Below, in pieces: positions 18,592-28,729 of a DNA stretch of 64,000 nt. The notes below the pieces were generated by a model, which was not told the DNA's origin, made no database searches, and saw only the letters and a program-made list of their open reading frames with translations. Location: contig NZ_JAPNLJ010000001.1 of the NCBI RefSeq assembly GCF_026627445.1, positions 1 to 64,000 on the forward strand, read 5' to 3'. A program made the translations under genes and the position numbers. This stretch comes from Streptomyces sp. H27-H1. GTDB taxonomy: Bacteria; Actinomycetota; Actinomycetes; Streptomycetales; Streptomycetaceae. How positions within the stretch are numbered: the first letter of the stretch is position 1; every line of letters begins with the position of its first letter.

Positions 18592-19275
18592 GTGTGTGAA
18601 ACTGAGTTCGTGCGCGAAAACGGAAAAATCAAGGTATTCCTCCTGGACGACCACGAAGTGGTACGTCGCGGTGTTCACGAGCTGCTGTCGATGGAATCGG
18701 ACATCGAGGTCGTGGGTGAGGCCGGAACGGCCGCCGACGCACTCGTCCGCATCCCCGCCACCCGCCCCGACGTGGCCGTTCTCGACGTCCGGCTGCCCGA
18801 CGGCAGCGGCGTGGAGGTGTGCCGCGAGGTTCGCTCCCAGAACGAGGACATCAAGTGTCTGATGCTCACCTCGTTCGCGGATGACGAAGCACTGTTCGAC
18901 GCGATCATGGCCGGCGCCTCGGGCTATGTACTGAAGGCGATCCGCGGAAACGAGCTGCTCAACGCGGTGCGGGACGTGGCGGCCGGCAAGTCGCTGCTTG
19001 ACCCCGTCGCCACGGCCCGGGTGCTGGAGCGGCTGCGCGACGGCAAGAACGGCAAGGGCGACGACCGGCTCTCCAACCTCACCGACCAGGAGCGCAAGAT
19101 CCTCGACCTGATCGGCGAGGGCCTGACGAACCGCGTGATCGGCGAGCGGCTGCACCTGGCCGAGAAGACGATCAAGAACTACGTCTCCAGCCTGCTGTCC
19201 AAGCTGGGCATGGAGCGCCGGTCCCAGGCCGCCGCGTACGTGGCCCGCCTGCAGGCCGAGAAGCAGCGCCGCTAG
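18592..19275 (+). CDS. DevR/DosR-like response regulator (NarL/LuxR family)
   Basis: Two-component response regulator of 227 residues. Receiver domain with acidic pair Asp19-Asp20, phosphoacceptor Asp65 in VAVLDVRLP, switch Thr in MLTSF and Lys in YVLKAI; C-terminal LuxR-type helix-turn-helix ([40 protein letters not shown]). This sequence type is the DevR/DosR class that responds to redox or hypoxia via GAF-domain kinases; no kinase gene is adjacent, so it is an orphan here. Start GTG 18592 has GGGAAGGGG upstream; a GTG at 18610 is a shorter alternative. The following PNPOx-like gene fits a redox or dormancy theme. Confidence 0.85.
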   Translation: MCETEFVRENGKIKVFLLDDHEVVRRGVHELLSMESDIEVVGEAGTAADALVRIPATRPDVAVLDVRLPDGSGVEVCREVRSQNEDIKCLMLTSFADDEALFDAIMAGASGYVLKAIRGNELLNAVRDVAAGKSLLDPVATARVLERLRDGKNGKGDDRLSNLTDQERKILDLIGEGLTNRVIGERLHLAEKTIKNYVSSLLSKLGMERRSQAAAYVARLQAEKQRR

Positions 19276-19453
19276 CCTCTCCGGCTCCCGGCTCCCGGCT
19301 CCCGGTTCCCGGTTGCTCTAAGGCTCCCGGCTCCTCCCATTCGCTACACAGCGTTACGCCCCGTGGTCGCACACAAATTCGGGACCAACGTCCCCGAACT
19401 GCGGGGCGGGCTCCTCTTTCCCGGCGCCGTGTCGGTACCGGAAAGTGGGTGAC

Positions 19454-19876
19454 ATGTCCCCAGAGGAACTCCACGCCATCGAACTGCTGCGCCGCGTGCC
19501 GTACGGCCGAGCCGCCACCAGCATGCGCGCGCTGCCCTTCCTCGCCGTCGCGCGCCATATCGTGGTGAACGGCAAGGTCGTCCTGAGAATGCACGCCGGT
19601 TTCGGCTACCACCAAGCCTGCAACGGCAGCGTGGTCTCGTACGGAGCGGACAATTTCAATTCCGACGAGCCCCAGCTGTGGTCGGTGCAGTTCACCGGCA
19701 CCGCGAACATCATCGAACCCACCACCGCCGAACTGGAGCTGTTCGGACCCGGCCCGCACTTCGTGGACGGCGCGGTCTTCGACCCCGTCTACATGCGGAT
19801 CGAGCCGCACCTCGTCACGGTGCACACCCTCGCGGGCAACCTGGACCGGCGGTACCAGCACCAGCACGCGCTCTGA
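19454..19876 (+). CDS. pyridoxamine 5'-phosphate oxidase-like (split-barrel flavin-binding) protein
   Basis: A 140-residue split-barrel protein of the PNPOx/F420- or FMN-binding family, judged by the strands LPFLAVARHIVVNGKVVLRM, GSVVSYGADNF and LWSVQFTGTANII. Members in the mycobacterial DosR regulon have the same size and lie close to DevR-like regulators; here it follows one by 178 bp. Cofactor (FMN, F420 or haem) cannot be told from sequence. ATG 19454 preferred over GTG 19445 because GGAAAG is properly spaced for the ATG. Confidence 0.7.
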   Translation: MSPEELHAIELLRRVPYGRAATSMRALPFLAVARHIVVNGKVVLRMHAGFGYHQACNGSVVSYGADNFNSDEPQLWSVQFTGTANIIEPTTAELELFGPGPHFVDGAVFDPVYMRIEPHLVTVHTLAGNLDRRYQHQHAL

Positions 19877-19900
19877 GCTCCCGAGGGACCTCGGTCCCGT

Positions 19901-19938
19901 GAAGAACGGCCCGGCGGAATTCCGCCGGGCCGTTCTTC
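19901..19938. terminator. perfect 38-bp palindromic bidirectional terminator
   Basis: GAAGAACGGCCCGGCGGAA is followed directly by its exact reverse complement, giving a stem with a GAATTC centre. It sits between two convergent genes (PNPOx-like, stop 19876; protein kinase, stop 19964) and has T-rich ends (TTCTTC) on both strands, so it can end transcription from either side. Confidence 0.85.
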
Positions 19939-19963
19939 ATGACTCAGGGCTACGCCCCGTCCG

Positions 19964-21526
19964 CTACGGAACCTCTTCCCCTTCGGGGTCGGGCGTCTTG
20001 GACGGGGATGCCGACACCGACCTCGTCGGTGTGGGCGTCGGCGAATGCGTGGGCGAGGACGACTTCGACTCCGACGGCGACTCCGACGGAGTCGAACTCG
20101 GCGAGTAGCTCGGCGTCGAGGACCTGCTGCGGGTCGGCGGCGGCGTGTAGGTGTACGTGTTCTCCGGCGTCGACCTGGACGGCGTGATCTCCGGCGTCTT
20201 GTCGTCGGGGGTCACGAGGTCCGAGGAGGACGAGGAGGAGGACGAGGCCGGCGGGGTCACGCCCGTACTGGGCTTCTTGTCGTTGCCGAGGCCGTTGACC
20301 GCGTACGCCACGCCGCCCGCGACCGCGAGGATCGCGAGGACGGCGAACAGCCACAGCTTCCAGCGGCCGCCGCCGGAACGGTCGTCGTACCCGTCGTGCC
20401 CGCCGGGGCCGCCCTGTCCGGGGCCGTTGCCGCCCCCACCGGGGTAGGCCGAGCCGTCGTCCGGGTTGATCGGCGGCACCATCGGCTGCTGGAACTGCGA
20501 GGTCGTGGAGTGCGAGCCGTACGGGGGCTGGCCGTACGGGGGCTGGCCGTGCCCGGGCGTCGTCATCGCCGTGGTCTGCGCGGGACCGCGGCCGTGCGGC
20601 AGCGACATGGTGACCGGGCCGGTGTTCCAGGTGCCGCTGTTCGGTCCCTGGTCGTGCAGCATCTGCAGGGAGTACTGGACCAGCCCGCGCATCTCCTCGG
20701 CGCTCTGGAACCGGTCGTCCGGGTCCTTGGCCAGCGAGCGCATGACGAGCCCGTCGAGCTCCTGCGGGATCTGGCCGCCCTCCGGCAGCTGCGAGGGCGG
20801 GATCGGCGCGTCCTGCACGTGCTGGTAGACCACCGACAGCGGGGTCTCCCCGGTGAACGGGGGACGCAGCGCGAGGAGTTCGTAGAGCAGGCAGCCCGTC
20901 GCGTACAGGTCGGAGCGGTGGTCCACGGCCTTGCCGAGGGCCTGTTCGGGCGAGAGGTACTGCGGCGTGCCCATGACCATTCCGGTCTGGGTCATCGTCG
21001 ACTGCGCGCCGTGCAGGGCGCGCGCGATGCCGAAGTCCATCACCTTGACCGCGCCGGTGTCCGTGATGATCACGTTGGCGGGCTTGATGTCACGGTGCAC
21101 GATGCCGTGCTGGTGCGAGTACGCGAGCGCTTCGAGCACGCCGGAGACGATGATCAGCGCCTGGTCGGGGCCCGGGGCCTCGGCGCTGATCAGCAGGTCG
21201 CGGATGGTGCGGCCCTCGACCAGTTCCATGACGATGTAGGGGACGACGTTCGGACCGATGCGGTCCTCGCCCGAGTCGTACACGGCCACCACGGCATGGT
21301 GGTTGAGGCCGGCGACCGACTGCGCCTCGCGCGTGAAGCGGGCCTTGGACACCGGGTCCTCGGCGAGGTCCGGGCGCAGCAGCTTGACGGCGACGGTCCG
21401 GCCCAGCCGGACGTCCTCGGCCGCGAAGACCTCGGCCATGCCACCTCGGCCCAGACGGTGGGTCAGCCGGTAACGGCCGTCTCCCACCAGGCCGCCGGCG
21501 CCCCAGTGCTCAGGACCTTCTGCCAT
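19964..21526 (-). CDS. Ser/Thr protein kinase with one membrane helix, no PASTA domain
   Basis: Eukaryotic-type kinase (520 residues): glycine loop LGRGGMAEVF, catalytic Lys48 in VAVKLL, HRDIKPANVI, DFGIAR, and an activation segment with two threonines (TMTQTGMVMGTPQYLSPEQ). Kinase domain about 20-275, a Pro/Gly-rich juxtamembrane linker, one transmembrane helix (LWLFAVLAILAVAGGVAYAV), and an extracellular tail of about 110 residues made almost only of Ser, Thr and Pro. ATG 21526 has GGAGG; ATG 21559 would add 11 residues. Divergent from a second kinase gene, 273 bp apart. Confidence 0.88.
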   Translation of the reverse strand: MAEGPEHWGAGGLVGDGRYRLTHRLGRGGMAEVFAAEDVRLGRTVAVKLLRPDLAEDPVSKARFTREAQSVAGLNHHAVVAVYDSGEDRIGPNVVPYIVMELVEGRTIRDLLISAEAPGPDQALIIVSGVLEALAYSHQHGIVHRDIKPANVIITDTGAVKVMDFGIARALHGAQSTMTQTGMVMGTPQYLSPEQALGKAVDHRSDLYATGCLLYELLALRPPFTGETPLSVVYQHVQDAPIPPSQLPEGGQIPQELDGLVMRSLAKDPDDRFQSAEEMRGLVQYSLQMLHDQGPNSGTWNTGPVTMSLPHGRGPAQTTAMTTPGHGQPPYGQPPYGSHSTTSQFQQPMVPPINPDDGSAYPGGGGNGPGQGGPGGHDGYDDRSGGGRWKLWLFAVLAILAVAGGVAYAVNGLGNDKKPSTGVTPPASSSSSSSSDLVTPDDKTPEITPSRSTPENTYTYTPPPTRSRSSTPSYSPSSTPSESPSESKSSSPTHSPTPTPTRSVSASPSKTPDPEGEEVP

Positions 21527-21712
21527 CCCGCCTCCGCTTCCCTCGGGTTCGGGTGCCATCAGTCCTCGCCGTCGTCTGTCCAGGCCGCCGCTCAGCGGTA
21601 GGTCCCCATCGTGTGCTCCGACGAACGCTACAGCCTCGCAACCGGTCGGTGTTCGGACAAGGAGGCCCTGTGGACCCCCTGTGGCCTTGTGGTCACGGAA
21701 CGGGAACCTGGC

Positions 21713-21740
21713 TTGACGTGTGCTTGCCCTCCGGCAGACT
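21713..21740 (+). promoter_or_regulatory. probable sigma-HrdB-type promoter of the second kinase gene
   Basis: TTGACG (21713-21718) and CAGACT (21735-21740) are 16 bp apart, about 60 bp upstream of the ATG at 21800. Good -35, fair -10. Confidence 0.45.
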
Positions 21741-21799
21741 GAGCCCGACATGCGCTCAGCCAGAGGCGTAGAGACACATCCCGAGGGGAAGCAACAGTC

Positions 21800-23485
21800 A
21801 TGAGCCAGGACGGCACTCAGGGCCAGTACGCGGGCGGCTCTTTGGCCGGTGGCCGTTACCAGCTAAGGGATTTGCTCGGCGAGGGCGGCATGGCCTCGGT
21901 CTATCTCGCCTACGACTCCGCGCTCGACCGGCAGGTCGCGATCAAGACCCTGCACAGCGAGCTCGGGCGCGAGCAGTCCTTCCGCGAGCGCTTCCGCCGC
22001 GAGGCCCAGGCTGTAGCGAAACTGTCGCACACCAATATCGTCTCGGTCTTCGATACCGGCGAGGGCGTCGTCTCCTTCGCCAACCCCTCGATGGCCGACG
22101 GCGCGGTCATGCCGTACATCGTCATGGAGTACGTGGAGGGGCAGCCGCTCGGCTCCGTCCTCGACGGCGACATCAGGCAGTACGGGGCCATGCCGGCCGA
22201 CAAGGCGCTGAAGGTGACGGCCGACGTGCTGGCGGCTCTGGAGAGCAGCCACGAGATGGGGCTGGTCCACCGCGACATCAAGCCGGGCAACGTCATGATG
22301 ACGCGACGCGGCCTGGTCAAGGTCATGGACTTCGGCATCGCCCGGGCCATGCAGTCGGGGGTCACCTCGATGACGCAGACCGGCATGGTCGTCGGCACCC
22401 CGCAGTACCTCTCCCCCGAGCAGGCGCTCGGGCGGGCCGTGGACGCCCGTTCCGACCTGTACTCGGTGGGCATCATGCTCTTCGAGCTGCTGACCGGGCG
22501 GGTCCCCTTCGTCGCCGACTCGGCCCTGGGCATGGCGTACGCGCACGTGCAGGAGGAGCCGGTCGCGCCCTCCTCCATCAACCGCTCGGTCACCCCGGCC
22601 ATGGACGCGCTGGTGGCGCGCGCCCTGAAGAAGAACCCGAACGAGCGTTTCCCCACCGCCGCCGTCATGCTCGGCGAGGTCGCGCGGGTGGCGGGCGCCG
22701 GGTACGCGGCGGCCCCGGTCATCGTCCCGGGCGCGCACCCGACGAACAGCGGTGCCGGGCTGGGCTCGGCCGTGTTCCCGCCGGTGGACTCCGCTCTGCA
22801 GGCGCCGCCGCACTCGGTGCAACAGCCCTACCAGCCCCCGCAGCACACACCGGCGCCGTCCCCGTACGCGCCGACGCCGGCGCCTTCGTACGGGTACCCG
22901 CAGCAGCACCAGCAGCCCGCGCACTACCAGCCGCAGGCGCAGACCCCGGCGCCGTACTCGGCCGCGACCCCGCCGCCGTACACGCTCTCGCCGCAGGGCG
23001 GGCAGAGCGGACAGGGCCCGGCCGCGGCCTCCCGGAAGAAGAACGCCCCGATCATGGTCGGGGCCGTCGTGGTGGCGCTGCTGGCGGTGGGCGGCCTGGT
23101 CGCCGCGCTGAACGGCGACGACGACAAGGACAAGGACAAGGCCGCCGATCCGGCCTCCTCCGCCTCGGCCTCGGCGTCCGGCTCGGCGAACGCCGGGCAC
23201 AGGGGTCCTGACCTCTCGCGGACGATCGACGAGGCCAAGTGCAAGGAACCGCAGAAGCACTACAGCGACGCGACCAAGGTGGAGGCGCCGGACTTCCGCA
23301 ACATCAACCAGATCTCGGTGAAGGCGTGCATCCGGGCCGGCGGCTGGAAGTACGACGAGAAGTCCAGGGACGAGGCGGTCTACGGCGAGGGAACCGTCCT
23401 GGAGCAGCAGCCCGTCCCCGGCGCCAAGATCGACCCGAAGGACACCACCTTCACCCTGTGGATCTCCACCGGCGACCCGGAGTGA
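21800..23485 (+). CDS. Ser/Thr protein kinase with a C-terminal PASTA-like domain
   Basis: Membrane kinase of 561 residues. Kinase domain about 20-280 with LGEGGMASVY, Lys49 in VAIKTL, HRDIKPGNVM, DFGIAR and the TGMVVGTPQYLSPEQ activation loop; a long Pro/Gln-rich linker (about 310-410); one helix (IMVGAVVVALLAVGGLVAAL); and an extracytoplasmic part ending in a single PASTA-like module (VLEQQPVPGAKIDPKDTTFT) that in relatives binds muropeptides or lipid II. RBS GAGGGGAAG upstream of the ATG. Paired head-to-head with another kinase whose extracellular part differs completely. Confidence 0.9.
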   Translation: MSQDGTQGQYAGGSLAGGRYQLRDLLGEGGMASVYLAYDSALDRQVAIKTLHSELGREQSFRERFRREAQAVAKLSHTNIVSVFDTGEGVVSFANPSMADGAVMPYIVMEYVEGQPLGSVLDGDIRQYGAMPADKALKVTADVLAALESSHEMGLVHRDIKPGNVMMTRRGLVKVMDFGIARAMQSGVTSMTQTGMVVGTPQYLSPEQALGRAVDARSDLYSVGIMLFELLTGRVPFVADSALGMAYAHVQEEPVAPSSINRSVTPAMDALVARALKKNPNERFPTAAVMLGEVARVAGAGYAAAPVIVPGAHPTNSGAGLGSAVFPPVDSALQAPPHSVQQPYQPPQHTPAPSPYAPTPAPSYGYPQQHQQPAHYQPQAQTPAPYSAATPPPYTLSPQGGQSGQGPAAASRKKNAPIMVGAVVVALLAVGGLVAALNGDDDKDKDKAADPASSASASASGSANAGHRGPDLSRTIDEAKCKEPQKHYSDATKVEAPDFRNINQISVKACIRAGGWKYDEKSRDEAVYGEGTVLEQQPVPGAKIDPKDTTFTLWISTGDPE

Positions 23486-23703
23486 CCCGGCGCCGACAGG
23501 GGTGAAGGGCGCAGGGCGCGGCAGTACGCGGGGGTCCGGCTCCACACGCTGGGACCACGCGGGCCGCTCGCACGATTGACCCCGACGTCCGAACCGGCGC
23601 GGGAACGGAAGCGGCCAGAGCGGGGAGACCCTCCCGGCATCTGCTGCAGCCCGACCGGCCCCTACGAGATGCCGGTTTTGTCCCGTTATGCAAATCTGAG
23701 TCC

Positions 23704-24222
23704 GTGACCTACGCCCGCGCGTTGCGCTGGACCGCCGGGGCAGCGATGGCAACCACCACGCTGCTGATCTCGGCGCCCGCGCACGCCGGGCCGGCGCCGC
23801 TCGTCCGCGCCCACGCCCACGCCCACGCATCCGCTGGCGCCGCCGCGCACACCGCCGCTTCCGCCCGTTCCGCGCCGTCCGCCGACGCCGCGCCCGCGGC
23901 CGACGTGGCGGACCGGGCCTTCGAGGATCTCGCCGGAAGCGCCGCCGGGGCCGGGCGGGAGCGGCCCGGGCGCCCGGTGGGCGAGCCCGCCAATCCCGAG
24001 ACCGTGCTCGCCGCGCGGCCCGTCCCGGCGCGCCCGCGCACCGAGCCCACCCTTCCGGCCCCGGCGACTTCTCCCCCGCCCGAGGTGATCGGCGCGCTCG
24101 GCACCGGGCCGAACGAGCGGGCCGCCGATCTGGCCGCGCGCATGGTGCCGCTCGGAACGGGATTCGCCCTGCTGGGACTGGGTCTGGGCTTCATGGGAAT
24201 GCGGCTGCGCCGGGGTCCGTAG
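23704..24222 (+). CDS. small exported protein with C-terminal membrane anchor
   Basis: A 172-residue protein with a signal peptide (GTG start at 23704; AAMATTTLLISAPAHA cleavage region), a low-complexity Ala/His/Pro-rich middle with an (AH)n stretch, and a C-terminal hydrophobic helix (MVPLGTGFALLGLGLGFMGM) followed by RLRRGP, i.e. a positive-inside anchor. This is the layout of cell-surface proteins, but there is no LPxTG motif. Function unknown. Confidence 0.6.
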   Translation: MTYARALRWTAGAAMATTTLLISAPAHAGPAPLVRAHAHAHASAGAAAHTAASARSAPSADAAPAADVADRAFEDLAGSAAGAGRERPGRPVGEPANPETVLAARPVPARPRTEPTLPAPATSPPPEVIGALGTGPNERAADLAARMVPLGTGFALLGLGLGFMGMRLRRGP

Positions 24223-24281
24223 CTCCCTCCCCCGACGGACCCGGCGCGCGGATCCCTCCTACGGCCTACGCCTCAGGATGG

Positions 24282-24325
24282 TTGCGGAGATCGACATACT
24301 CGGTATACATACTCAGTATGTCGAT
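24282..24325. promoter_or_regulatory. PadR operator overlapping promoter and start codon
   Basis: ATCGACATACT (24290-24300) and AGTATGTCGAT (24315-24325) form a perfect 11-bp inverted repeat centred on a GTATAC core, with ATACTC repeated in between. This is the dyad expected for PadR regulators. A promoter can be read inside it: TTGCGG (24282-24287), 16 bp, TATACA (24304-24309). The gene's ATG (24318) lies in the right arm 9 bp after the -10, implying a leaderless transcript and direct autorepression. Confidence 0.75.
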
Positions 24326-25004
24326 CCGCCACGGCCTTCTCGCCCTGCTGGAACGGGGCCCGCGGTACGGCTCCCAACTGCGTACCGAATTCGAGTCCCG
24401 CACCGGTTCCACCTGGCCGCTCAACGTCGGGCAGGTGTACACCACGCTCGCCCGTCTGGAGCGCGACGGCCTCGTCGCCCCCGGCGGCGAGGACACGGCC
24501 GGGCACACCCTCTACGCCATCACCGAGACCGGGCGCCACGAACTGCGCGGGTGGTACGAGCGTCCCGTCGACCGGGCCAACCCGCCCCGCGACGAGCTCG
24601 CCATCAAGCTCGCCATGGCCGTCGGCGCACCCGGCGTGAACATCCGCGCCGTCATCCAGTCCCAGCGGCACGCCACCGTCCAGGCCATGCAGGACTACAC
24701 CCGGCTCAAGGCCCAGGCGCTCGCCGCCATCGAGAGCGGGCGCGGCAGCGAGCGCGACGACATCGCCTGGCTGCTGGTCCTGGAACAGCTGATCTTCCAG
24801 ACCGAGGCCGAGGCCCGCTGGCTCGACCACTGCGAGTCCCGACTCGTACGGCTCTCCGCACGCGGGGATCTCGCACCGGTCGAGGCCGAGCCACCCGAGG
24901 GCCGCCCCGCCGCCGACCCCACCACGGCCTCAGCCACGACGACACCCACGACCACGCCCACCGACCGGCCTCTGCCCCGTACCGCCCGCATGCGGCGGGG
25001 CTGA
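24318..25004 (+). CDS. PadR-family transcriptional regulator
   Basis: Winged-helix repressor of 228 residues: MSIRHGLLALLERGPRYGSQ and PLNVGQVYTTLARLERDGLV are the classic PadR wing-helix segments, followed by a helical dimerisation domain (VIQSQRHATVQAMQDY) and a low-complexity Thr-rich tail. No ribosome-binding site precedes ATG 24318, consistent with a leaderless mRNA. It lies 32 bp ahead of an ABC ATPase/permease pair, so it probably represses that exporter and releases it on binding an antimicrobial or other ligand. Confidence 0.88.
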   Translation: MSIRHGLLALLERGPRYGSQLRTEFESRTGSTWPLNVGQVYTTLARLERDGLVAPGGEDTAGHTLYAITETGRHELRGWYERPVDRANPPRDELAIKLAMAVGAPGVNIRAVIQSQRHATVQAMQDYTRLKAQALAAIESGRGSERDDIAWLLVLEQLIFQTEAEARWLDHCESRLVRLSARGDLAPVEAEPPEGRPAADPTTASATTTPTTTPTDRPLPRTARMRRG

Positions 25005-25036
25005 ACAGCGCTCCACGTCCCAGGGGGGAACCCTTC

Positions 25037-25764
<728 letters not shown>

Positions 25765-25768
<4 letters not shown>

Positions 25769-28620
25769 TCTCCTGGTACCACTCCTGGATCGCGGCCATC
25801 CGGATAGCCCGCCGCGACGCCTGGCGCTCCAAGGGCCGCAGCGCCCTCGTCCTGGCCATGATCGCCCTGCCGATCGTCGGCGTGAGCGCCGTCGACCTCA
25901 CCGTGCGCAGCTCCCAGCTCTCCCCCGAGCAGCACGTCGGGCGGGTGCTCGGCGCCGCCGACGCCAAGGTGACCGACCCGGGCATGGACACGCCCCTCTA
26001 CCAGAGCCCCGACGCGCAGAGCTACGCGCCGGTCGGCGGCTACGACAAGTACGAGCCGAGTCCCGGCAGCCGGGGCGAGGAGACCGCCGATCCGGCGCCC
26101 GAACTCCCGGCCGGAGCCGAGTCCGTCAAGGACAGCACGGCCTACGGCAAGGTCCGGACCCGGTACGGGATCCTCGACAGCGAGCTGCGGGAGATCGACC
26201 CGGCGAGCCCGCTGGTCAAGGGCCTGTGGACGCTGGACCGCGGCCGGCTGCCGAAGGGGTCCGGCGAGGTCATCGCCACCAACGCCTTCCTGGAGGAGTC
26301 CGGTTACTTCGTCGGGTCCACCGTGACCCCGCGCGGGTCGAAAACCTCGTACAAGATCGTCGGCGCCTACGAGATACCCGACGCCCTGAAGCAGCCGCAG
26401 CTCCTCGCCCCTCCCGGCACCCTGCTGTCCGCGCTCGACCGGGACCTGACGGGCGCCGGCAGCCCGGGGGTGCGCACCCAGGACGAGTACCTGGTGAAGG
26501 TCGGCGGCGAAGGTTTCACGTGGAACATGGTCAAGGCCGCCAACGCCAAGCACCTCCTCGTCGAATCCCGCGTCGTACTGCTGGACCCGCCGGCCGACTC
26601 CCAGGTGCCGCTCTTCACTGAGCAGCCCGGGGACGCGTGGCAGCCCAACTCCACCATCGGCACCACCGAACTCGCCATCGTCTCCACCGTCGTCGGCCTC
26701 GCCATGCTGGAGATCTGCCTGCTGGCCGGACCCGCCTTCGCGGTCGGCGCCCGGCGCTCGCGCCGTCAGCTCGGCCTCGTCGGCGCCAACGGCGGCGACC
26801 GACGGCACATCCGGGCCATCGTGCTCTCCGGCGGCCTCGTCATCGGCGCCGCGGCCGCGGTCAGCGGCACCGCCGTCGGCATCGCCCTCACCCTCGGGCT
26901 CCGCCCGCTGCTCGAGGAGACGATCGGCACGCGGTTCGGCGGCTTCGAGGTCCGCCCGCTGGAACTCCTCGCCATCGGCCTGCTCGCCGTCCTGACCGGG
27001 CTGCTCGCGGCCATCGTCCCGGCCGTCAACGCCTCCCGGCAGACCGTGCTCGCCTCCCTCACCGGCCGCCGCGGCGTACGCCGGGCCAACCGGGTGCTGC
27101 CCGTCCTCGGTCTGCTCGCCATCGCGGGCGGGGCCTCCATCGCCCTGTTCGGCTCCGTCTCCGAGATGGGCTCCACCGTCGTCGCGGGCGGCAGCGCCAT
27201 CGCCGAGCTCGGGATCGTCGCCCTCACCCCCACCCTGGTCGGCCTGTTCGGCCGGGCCGGCCGGTGGCTGCCGCTGTCTCCCCGCCTCGCGCTGCGCGAC
27301 GCCGTCCGCAACCGTGGGCGTACCGCGCCGGCCGTGGCCGCCGTACTGGCCGCCGTCGCCGGCACCGTCGCGGTGGCCACGTACGAGCACAGCAGGGAGG
27401 TCCAGGCGCGGCACAACTACGTCGCCGATCTGCCCTTCGGGACCGGCATGATCGAGACCAACGAGAACTCCGCCTTCCGGGAAGTGACCTCGATGCGCGA
27501 GATCCTCTCGAAGGAACTCCCGGTGGCCGTACGGGCCGACGTGGACCGCCTCGTCGTCGGCAAGCCCGGCTGCTCCCCCTACTCCGCCAGTCCCGACTGC
27601 GGGCGGGCCGAGGTCATCATCCCGAAGGAACAGCGCTGCCCCCTCTACACGGCCGTGAGCGGCCCCAGCTCCTTCACCGTGCAGCAGCAGAAGGAACTGC
27701 GGAACGACTGGCGGTGCCAGGACGGAAACTTCGGCGTCCAGGTCCCCCTGGTCATCGCCGACGAGAAGCTGCTCTCGGTCCTGTCGATCGAGGATCCGGG
27801 CGCCGCGGCCGCGCTGAAGGACGGCAAGGCCGTCTCCTTCAGGAAGCAGGACGTGCGCGACGGCAAGGTCACCGTCCGGCTGATCATGAGCAAGGACGAG
27901 GAGGCCTCCGGCAACATCGCGCCCGGTGAGTCCCCGCCCGGCAAGGACAAGGTGTTCGCCACGTACCAGGCACCCGAATCGGCGAAGGGCTACGGCCTGC
28001 AACTGGTGCTGCCGCCCTCGGCCGCGAAGAAGGCCGGCATCGCCACCGCGCCCTTCGGCTCGTACTTCACCCTCGACGGGGACGCGAGCTCCGAACAGCG
28101 GCAACGGCTGGAAGGGGCCCTCGACAAATCGGGCCTGGACGCGTCCGTGAACATCGAGAAGGGCTACGAGGGCGACGACAGCCTGGTCATGCTCGTCCTG
28201 ACCGTCTTCGCCGGCCTGGTCACCATCGGCGCGGCCGGCATCGCCACCGGCCTGGCCCAGGCGGACGCCGAGGGCGACCTGAAGACCCTGGCCGCGGTCG
28301 GCGCACCGCCGCGGGTGCGGCGTACGCTCAGTGGCTTCCAGTGCGGGGTGGTCGCCTTCATGGGCGTGCTCCTCGGCTCGGCGGCCGGGATCCTGCCCGC
28401 TGTCGGACTCCGGCTCACCGAGCGGCGGGCCAAGGCCGACATGATCCGGTCGGGCATCGAGAACGGCTACGCGGCGGCTTCCGAAGTCGCGCCCTACATC
28501 CCGATCGCGGTGCCGTGGCCCACGCTGGCCGGACTGCTGATCGCGGTACCGCTGGGCGCGGCGCTTCTGGCGGCCCTGGTCACACGTTCGAGTGGAGCAC
28601 TGGCACGCCGCGAGGTCTGA
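25765..28620 (+). CDS. FtsX-like ABC permease
   Basis: Large permease of 951 residues. First helix at about 28-45 (ALVLAMIALPIVGVSAVDL), a big extracytoplasmic domain of about 250 residues, three helices (about 295-440), a second half with its own N-terminal helix (TAPAVAAVLAAVAGTVAVAT), another extracytoplasmic domain and a final helix trio ending at about 945. This is the duplicated FtsX/MacB mechanotransmitter layout typical of antimicrobial-peptide or lipoprotein exporters. The GTG overlaps the ATPase stop (GTGA). An imperfect parS lies inside the gene at 26513. Confidence 0.88.
26513..26526. other. degenerate parS site inside the FtsX permease gene
   Basis: GTTTCACGTGGAAC differs from the parS core GTTTCACGTGAAAC by one base. 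The flanks continue as in parS (G before, A after). Confidence 0.4.
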
Positions 28621-28652
28621 CGCGGCCGGAGTCCTCGTCGGTGCCACAGTTG

Positions 28653-28692
28653 GTGCCCCCGCACAGGGTGGATCACGCCCGTGCGGGGGCAC
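28653..28692 (+). terminator. stem-loop terminator after the ABC operon
   Basis: Perfect 12-bp stem GTGCCCCCGCAC / GTGCGGGGGCAC with a 16-nt loop, 32 bp after the permease stop and 37 bp before the Bpa start. Confidence 0.65.
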
Positions 28693-28729
28693 ACCGTGTG
28701 AATACGAAGGTATGCGACAGAATGACGGC

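Noticed and set aside
20045-21601. Plus-strand 518-codon frame opposite the first kinase gene
   Set aside because: Antisense shadow; the minus strand carries unmistakable kinase motifs.
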